Shown here piece after piece: positions 56,753-64,000 of a stretch of 64,000 bases of DNA. The stretch is from Chlorella sorokiniana. Taxonomy: Eukaryota > Chlorophyta > Trebouxiophyceae > Chlorellales > Chlorellaceae. How positions within the stretch are numbered: position 1 is the first letter of the stretch; each line of letters opens with the position of its first letter. The stretch spans positions 496,001 to 560,000 of the forward strand of contig CP084611.1 in NCBI GenBank assembly GCA_025917655.1, read 5' to 3'. The translations under genes were made by a program, and so were the position numbers. Under the pieces are notes generated by a model. That model was not told where the DNA came from and made no database searches. It was given only the letters and a program-made list of their open reading frames with translations.

Positions 56753-59700
56753 ATGGCACGCGGGGAGGCAACGCCAGCGCGCAGGAGCACGCGGGTGAGG
56801 CTGGACCCTGTTTGTGGTGCATGCGTTGTACTTGTCGTCCATCGGTGCGAGATGCGCTGCCGCCTCTCAGCCTGCTCTGCACGTTTGGCGGCGGCCTTCC
56901 TGCCCGCACAAACCAAACCTCGCAGCGGTTATTGAGCTTTGAGCAGCGTGTGTCAAGTGCCAAGAATGCTGACACAGCCTTCCAATTTAGTTCCTCTTTG
57001 CAACGACCTTCTTGCTTTCCGCTCTGTGCTTGCAGGCAGCCGCAAGCGCGCCTACACCTCGCACCACTCGGCGCGCAGCAGCGGCGTCGGCAGCAGCAGC
57101 TAGCGACGAGGAAGAGGAGCAGCCGCAGGCGGTGGCGCCACGTACAACCCGCCGCCGGGCTGCCGCTAAGAAAGCTGCTGAACCGCCGCCGGAGCCAGAG
57201 GCTTTGACGGAGCCAGAACCAGAAGCTGAGGAGCAGGCTGCTGAGACGCCCCCTCCGCCGCGCGGCACTCCGCGCCGCCGCAGCGCTGCCGCCGACAAGG
57301 CGGCGTTCAGCCGCTGCGGCGACGCCGCTCACCAAGTCTCGTGGCCCGTCGCCGGCGCCCAGGCCGCCCATCGGCGCCGTCGGCTCGCCGCTCTTCCTGC
57401 TGCTGTTGCTGGCCGCCGCCGGCAGCCTGGCCGCCTACTTTGCACGGCCCTTCTGCCAGCAGCGGGACTGCGGCGAGCTGCTGCGCAACCTGCCCGACCT
57501 GGCAGTGGAATCGGCAGCCGGATCCTACGGTGTGCTGCGAGAGCGAGCGCTGGCGGCAGCCTATGCGCTCCAAGCTCATGCGAGCACCGCGGTGAGCTGC
57601 CCGGGTGGAAATATCGCCAGAGCTTGTGGGAGCTGCGGGTCGGCACCGCCCTCTGCGTGGCTGCGCGCGCTGCATTGCTGGCATATGGCGCCAAAGCGCT
57701 GCCGTTGAAGTCTTGACACTCGGGGTTGTGGGTGCAGCGAGTCCTCGACTGGCTCAATGCTGCTGCTGTCTAAGAGCGCGCACACTTGCATGCAGGTGCA
57801 ACTCATCCGCGGCAGTGTTAAAGGCGCGGCGTCGGGCTGCCGGCTCGACGCCACTGCTGCTCTGAAGGCCATCATGCCCGCTGGCCAAGAGTTCGCCGGC
57901 CTGCAGGCTGCAGCAGTGGCGGCGCTGTCCGGCGGCGGGGCGGACGTGGACGGCGGGGTGAGGGGGCAGTGCTAAATAATGGATGGGAGCAAGAGCCCCG
58001 GGGCACGCCCAGCGCCAGCATGGCGCACGGCCAGCTGCTCTGGCGGTGTGTCTTGGCTGCAGCAGGGCGACTCAGTCGCGGTTGCTGCCCTGGTCCGTTC
58101 CCCATTTGCAGCCCGCCGTGGCGCTCCTGGTTTGCGAGGCAGCAGCCAGCTGCGGCAGCGCTTTGGAGGCTGTGGAGGCGGCGGTGCCGGATGCAGCCGC
58201 CTGCGTGCTGCAGCTGGAGGCGGCGGCGCGGGAGAGGATGTGGAGGGGCTGCACGTGAGCAGAGGGGGCCAGGAAGCTCCGCCCAACCTGCAGGAGCAGC
58301 ACACTCGCCCGTCTTGACATTCCAGCAGCGCTGGCAGCGGTGTCAGAAATTTCTGTATTGTTTCCTGCGTGCCTGCAGGCTCAAGTGGCAGCTTTCCTCA
58401 ACACATCTCCCAGCGGCGTGGTGGCGATCAATCGGGTGGACAAGGTGTGGCACAGTGGCCCAGTGGGGCCACCCCGCCTGCCACGCTGCACTGGTTGCAT
58501 TCGCTGTGCTGCTGCTTCGCTGAGCCCGTCTTGCATGTCCGGGGGAGGGATGCCTCCGTGACCCGACCTTGCCTTGCCGCCACCTCTGCAGATGCCCCCA
58601 GCCCTGCTCTCGATGCTGGTGGAGGCAACCGCCGAGGGCGGCTCCGTCATGGGGGCGGACGGCGAGCTGGTCGGGACTGCGGGTGAGTCGCAGTGCCATG
58701 TGTTGAGAAACTGTGAGCGGAGGAGGAGGTGTCAGGACACCGTAAGGGATACCGCAGGCCAGGGCGCTGAGATCTTCGCCCGCCGCTGCAGCCGTGCTTG
58801 AAGCTCAGGATACTTCAGTGAAGGAAGCGCGATGCCGTTGCTGTTGAATGAGGGGCAGCTGATTCACCGGCGCCATACTGAGGTTCTGTCACCCTTTGTG
58901 CGCGTGGCCTGCAGGAGCCACCTTCATCCTCACTGCTTGGATGCCTGCCGAAGTCTTTGCCAGCCTGGTAAGCGTGCAGCGAGCCTGCAGCTTTGTTTCA
59001 GCGTCCTGGTCCACAGGATCCTGTCCTGAAACTGTCTGGTTGCTAAGGGCTATGCATTGTTGCACTCCCTGGCTTCCTTGCAACTGACCAACTCCTTGGC
59101 AGCTTACGTTTTCCTTGGCTGCCTGAACGATTGCTCCTCCGTCCCCCATCCCTCCTGGCAGCACGAGGAGGCCAGGTTCCAGCTGGCGGCCAAGAACCAG
59201 CTTGTGGTTGACCTGGCGCTGCGGGCACCCGGGGGCGCAAGGGTGGGCCGCGCGCCGCCGCGGCCACAACGCCATGCCTGGTGGCGTCGCCTGGGTGCCG
59301 CGGCTCTGCTGCTGGCGGGTTTGCGTGCCCAGACAGCTCGCACTGGCAGCGCTGGCCCCCGTTCTAAGCTGTTTAGCCACTGCTTGCAGTTCAACCTCAG
59401 GGTTGGATTGGAAGGGCAGCTGCTCGCCAGCGGCAGGCTGGCAACGCTGTTCCCAGCCGGCACATGCTGTGATAATTTTGGTGCCTCATGGCTGCTCTGC
59501 ATGCAGACGAGGTGGCTGATCTGGCCAAGACGCTCCGGCGCCGCATCAGCGCCGTTGTCCCGCTGTCCGGCGACCCTCTGGGGGCGGGCGATGCAGCTGG
59601 CACCGAGGCTGGCGAGGTGCGGCCGGAGGCTTCAGGAGCTGCAGGCTGTCGCAGCGTTCCGTGCAGCTGCTGCCCGGATGTAGAAGCCCTCAGCGTTTGC

Positions 59701-61993
59701 ACTGCTTGCCCGTTGCGCGAAGGGAACTGTATGCAAGAAGGTTCAGGTGGTTGGTATGTGTCTTGCGCTGCCTTGCAGTGTTTGCTGGATGGCGAAGCGT
59801 TAGTCACACGCCTGCTGCCGGCGGGGCCGGCGTGGGAGGCTGTGCGGGAGGTGGCGGCGGCGGTGCTGGGACCAGAGCGGCCGCATGCGGGGCATGAGGT
59901 GCGACTTGCAGGCCAAGTTGCTGCGTGGCCTGCTGCGCCCTGCCCCAGCGCGGCTTCACGTGATTCGGGCCAGCCCACCAGCTGGTGCACGGACACCAGC
60001 CAACCGCTGACTCAAGCCGTGGGAGTTCCCGGTTGTCGCGATTGCTGTGAACCTTCCGCTCTGCGCACCCCTGCAGCCCCCGGCTTTGCTCTTCGCCTGT
60101 GACGACGACGAGGCATGCGAGGCGGCGGCACGGCAGGCGCGGCGCGCTCCACGGCCGGTGGCCGCGGGTGTGTGCTGGTGCTGGAGGGCTCGCAGATGGG
60201 GAGCCTGGGGGAGCTCCAGGTGAGGGGGCCCTGCATGTGCCTGGCAGCCGCGTTTCCCGTGGGTCAGCCACCCCACTCGCTATGCTGAACAGCTTGGCCC
60301 AAACTCACCGCCGGCTGGTCGCTGGTCCATCGCCCTGCACGCTGTCTGCCGATTGCTGGGCCTGGCCGCACCTAGATTGTTGTGCCTTTTTCAGGCTGTG
60401 CTGTGTGGCTTGGTTCTGGCTGCAGGAAGCTGTGGCTGCTTTCTTGCGGGACGCCCCCGCCGGCGTTGTGGTGGTCAGCCGGCTGGATCAGGTGGGGCTC
60501 GCTGGGGAATCAGAGGGCTTCAGCGCCGCTCCCGGCAATGCAGCACACCCTCGAGAATGCACGCAGCTCTGCCGTGGCCACCTCGCCGCGGCGAACTCCT
60601 GAGGCGGGGGCCTGGCCCATAACCACGTGTCGTTGCAAGCCCAAGCCAACCCGCCCAAACCGCTTCCCTCTCTCTGCAGCTGGAGCCCGAGCTGCTGGCT
60701 GTGCTGGTGGATGCACTCAGCTACGACGGCGAGATGTCGGCTGGCGCAGACGCCGATCCCGTGCCCACAGCGGGTGAGCGGCGAGCAGGAGGGCTGCTCG
60801 TTAATGTGTGTTGCCTGCGCCTCTCTTGCCGGTGCCGCTCCCGCCTCATCGACGAGATGAGTAACCTCTGCCCTCACGCCTGCCCACATGTACCAACCCA
60901 CCCACCCCGCAGGCGCCACCTTCCTGCTCACCATGCTCATGCCCCCGTCGGTGTTCATGCACGCGGCGAACGACGCTTTCTTCCTGCAGGACGCCCAGCT
61001 GCAGGTGCTGGCCGACTTCCGGGACCGCGCGGTGGACAAGGGTGAGCCTGGCAGTACAGCAATACCATGAGCTGGATGCAGCGGGACAGGAGGGATGGAA
61101 GGGCCGCCTGTTGAGCGGCCACTGAGCGGCTGCTGGCTGTCCTCCAGAAGGCCACAGTGCCTGCGGCTGCCCAGGGTGATGGTGTGTCCCCCACCCACGC
61201 CTGCGTCGCCGCCCGCAGGCGCCGCCGTGGCCCTGGTGGAGGCTTTGCTGGAGCGGATCGATGCGCTGCTCCCTGTGGGCTCCCTGGCAGCCGCCAGCAC
61301 TGCACGAGATGTGGCTCGCCACACGCAGCAGCCCGCTGTGGACGCTGTGGATGCAGAGGAGGCTGCCGCCGCCAGCGAGTGGGGCGACCAAGCTGAGTTT
61401 GAGGTCCACGCGGGTGAGCCTGTGGTGGGGGATCCCGCGGCCGAGGAGCAGGCAGAGGAGAGCGATGGCAGCTACGGTTCCTGGGCAGGGCAGGAGGCTG
61501 TCGAAGAGGTGACGGGCGAGACCGCCCAGCCTGCCGCCCCCGAGGAGGACCCGGAGTTTGGCAGCCTGGAGGAGGCCCTGCAGTACGCTGCTGACCTGGC
61601 GCAGCCGGGGCAGGAGCCGCACCAGGAGCCCGATCCCGCTGATGGCGACGAGGGCGACGCCGCTGCATGGGAGGAGCAGCAGGAGCAGCCCGCGGAGGGT
61701 GAGCTGGGGAAGACTTTCCTCGCCGTTAGTCCGTGCCTGCTGGGCAGCCAGGGTGTCCTCCATTCTTTGCAGCAGCATCGGCGACGCGTTTGGCCTGCAA
61801 TGCTGCAGCGTTCACAATGGCATGCAAACCTGCTGCAGCCTGAGTGCGTGTCGCGAGGGGGTGCGGCTGTTTCCCTGCAGAAGAGTGGAACGGCGAGGGG
61901 GAGGAAGCGTACGAAGAGCCCGCCCAGGGCGACGGCGGCGCCTACGCCGAGCGCGAGGACTTGGTGGCGGAGGCTGTACTGGCAGACCAGTGA
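56753..61993 (+). CDS. Single-pass membrane protein with two degenerate AAA+-like domains (LAP1/torsin-activator-like, tentative)
   Basis: The sixteen or so exons include 56753-56794, 57036-57591, 57796-57957, 58112-58254, 58379-58444, 58592-58682, 58915-58967, 59162-59242, 59507-59616, 59779-59898, 60077-60219, 60426-60491, 60680-60773, 60913-61041, 61219-61698 and 61881-61993. The N-terminus is basic then acidic (RTTRRRAAAKKA, PEPEALTEPEPEAEEQ), followed by one membrane helix (SPLFLLLLLAAAGSLAAYF). Two related domains come next. Each has an AAFL...P-G-V-V stretch ending in a Walker-B-like strand (GVVAINRVDK; GVVVVSRLDQ), a helix (PPALLSMLVEA; PELLAVLVDAL) and ATFILTAWMP or ATFLLTMLMP. No Walker A lysine is visible. 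A long acidic tail follows (to EREDLVAEAVLADQ). This layout recalls LAP1/LULL1 torsin activators; that is inference. Shifts are needed near 57306, 58228 and 60150, and the 59242-59507 junction does not match in phase. Confidence 0.65.
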
Positions 61994-63711
61994 GGGCTGC
62001 CCCCAAGCAGCAGCCCTGCGTGAGCGCAGCCCTGCAAAGGTTCGCCGCCCGAACGTGTACGCTGGCTACCGCTGCCCTGCCAAAATCGTTGACCTCTCGC
62101 CTGAAAAGGCTCCTGCCTCCTTCTGTGAGGCTCTTGTTCTTGCCCCTCACCGCGCTGCGCGCCGTTTTCTCACTTTTACGTTACATTAGCCCGCAACAGC
62201 AACTGTGCAGCACTTCATCACCATGCCTGCGCACTGTTCTGCGCCGTTCTTGGCGCCCCAGCCCCACCTACTTTTTTCCCCAACACACTTTTCCCACTTT
62301 CTCCCGCTTGACGCACTGCCTAACCCCTTCAGGTTGATTGGATGCCAATCCCATGCGGCATTCGTCGCCTCTATGTGCCTTCCTGCCCCCTTTTAAACAG
62401 AACTGTCAAATGCTGATGTGGCATAACGTGCTAAGCAACACAGGGCTGGCTCCATGTTGGGTGGCTTGTTTGGCCATGACTCCCTCTTTTAGGGTCTGGC
62501 AGCTGCAGCGACAGCCCATGCTAGCTCCCAGGCTTCTTGCCTCCAGCCTTGGGGTGAGGACCCTGCCAGGGGGCTGGGAGCCTCTTTGGTGGCGCTCTAT
62601 AGCTTGGCTGCAGATGTGGGCGCCTCCAAGGTTGGTGGTGTGACCTGGCCAGGAAAGGCAGCTGTATTCTGCACGGGGCTCAATCAAAATGCTTGGCATC
62701 TCCTTGTGAGCTTTCTACTCTTATCTAAAGGAGAACGCGACTGACTTCATTTTGGTCCACAGCCTTAAGCCTCCTGGCGCTGCAGCTCTGCCTTGCTGCC
62801 CAACTGGTGCTGGCAGCATCGTTGCGCCCTGGCTGATGAAGCGCTTGCGCCTACTCTCCCCAATGCACCCTATCCCAGCAGTCAGGCTATCAAAGCCAGG
62901 ACGAGTATTCCGAGCCGGGCGGCGAAGGAGAGTTTCGCTTTGCAGAGAGAGGGGGCAGCTGGGGCCGCCGTGGCGGATGGCTGGCTCTGGCGCAGAGAGC
63001 GATGAGGGGCCTGTGGCGCCGCAGAGTGATGCACGCTATGAGGACGAATACGCAAACAGGTAGCGCCGCTGGCTCCAGCTGACACACGAAGCAGCACTGT
63101 ATGAATCCAGCACATTCAGTTCCAACCAGCACTGAACTTGAGGCGGGCAACGCATTTCAGGTGCCCATGCGTGCACTGCTGAACGGCTGCTGTGCCCCGA
63201 CGGCGACCTTTGGTAGCAAGGATTGGGTGGAGGCGCCTGGCGGTGCCGCCTCCCTCAAGTGGTGGCGCTGGAAGTGAGTATCGCCGCTGCCATGCACACC
63301 ACTGCTGCGCTGGCACCATGAGCCACAAGCGCTCTGCTGCCGGGCCCAACAGGCTACTCCCTGTCTGCCCGCCGCAGGCAGCAAGCCGACGCCGCCATGC
63401 AAGGCGGGGAGCCGGAGCAAGGCATTGCGATGAGCTGACCTGGGAACAGGCCAGCTTATGCACATGCTTGTGGTTCTGTGACCTGAAACCCACACCTGCT
63501 CCTATTCTTACTGCATGACTGTGATGGACACGCCTGCTGTGTTTACGGATGCAAGCCTGCAAGCTGGCGCCCTTGATGTGCAGCGTGGCACACCTCTCAG
63601 CACAAGCGGGGCTCTCGATGCAACGCAACATGCTTGCACATCAGCACAGGCTCAGACGGCGCAGTCTATCTGGGCGGTACACCCAGCAGTACAGGCGTCA
63701 GCACAGCCACA
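61994..63711. other. Region without a resolved gene
   Basis: After the acidic-tail stop, about 750 bases (62000-62750) are AT-richer and stop-rich, as in 3' untranslated or intergenic sequence. At about 62752-63063 frames are open after an acceptor-like TCCACAG. One ends ESDEGPVAPQSDARYEDEYANR-type acidic sequence at 63063, and another reads QSQDEYSEPGGEGEF. These may be exons of a small gene, but I could not join them. From 63064 to 63711 I see nothing convincing. Confidence 0.4.
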
Positions 63712-64000
63712 TCAGTACAGGATGGTGTCGAACACCGAGTTCCGGGCCGGGTCCACCGCCGGCGCCAGCTGGCGCGCCGCCCCGCAGCCCCGGCGCCTCG
63801 ACCAGCTCCCGCAGCGTGCTGAGCAGGGCGCTGTACCGCGCCTGCTTGCGGCGCAGCACACGCAGGAAGGCGGTGAGGCCCAGCCACCTGCAGAAAGGGG
63901 GCGTGGACGCAACATGGGCGGCACCGCTCAGGCCACACCCGCCCTGGAGCCTCCTGCGCCAATCCAGCTGGTCTCAATCTGCGTTGCGTGCACCAGGTCG
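63712..64000 (-). CDS. C-terminal part of an unrecognised gene (cut by window edge)
   Basis: Two exons are visible on the minus strand. The upstream one runs in from the right edge (DLVHATQIETSWIGAGG) to a GTGTGG donor near 63944. The last starts at 63887 after TTCTGCAG, codes WLGLTAFLRVLRRKQARYSA and a leucine-rich helix, and ends NSVFDTILY with a stop at 63712. A one-base shift near 63790 is needed within the last exon. The family is not recognised. Confidence 0.5.

Overview
The window looks like nuclear DNA of a green alga, most likely a Chlorella-type trebouxiophyte. It is GC-rich throughout, and its genes are split into short exons (often 50-250 bases) by roughly 80-250 base GT-AG and GC-AG introns. 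Gene content is plant/algal: an L-arabinokinase-type sugar kinase, a thylakoid PsbP-domain protein with a twin-arginine lumen signal, and a phytepsin-type aspartic protease with a saposin insert. General eukaryotic genes are also present: septin, TXNDC9/PLP3, MED10 and APC10. I saw no operons, CRISPR arrays or bacterial signals. All gene models were built by eye from reading frame, splice consensus and phase.

Layout. Bases 1-14,000 carry an ankyrin protein with an acidic tail, a tetraspanin-like membrane protein, a small plastid-type protein, an LEA-like helical repeat protein, two uncertain genes and a coiled-coil membrane protein. Bases 14,150-28,970 are a duplicated block. A small membrane-protein gene family occurs in about six copies (three open, two frameshifted, one cut off). 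A 5.1-kb element with 11-bp terminal inverted repeats (16,652-21,774) sits between the copies. Bases 29,460-46,550 carry TXNDC9, an arabinokinase that lacks its N-terminal half, a 17-exon septin, an RRM protein, an unknown gene and the PsbP protein. Bases 46,770-61,993 carry the aspartic protease, a small membrane protein, MED10, APC10 and a long single-pass membrane protein with two related AAA+-like domains. The last gene is cut by the right edge.

Several genes can be closed with every splice phase matching: septin (669 codons), APC10, MED10, TXNDC9 and the SAP-like protein. Others need single-base corrections, mostly one missing C or G in a short homopolymer. That pattern looks more like consensus error than decay, but both remain possible. 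Six introns begin with GC, and all six lie in phase 0. The most novel items are the septin (a 10-nt micro-exon carrying its DTPG motif, then a membrane segment and an LEA-like tail), the tandem AAA+-like membrane protein, and the duplicated gene family with its embedded element.
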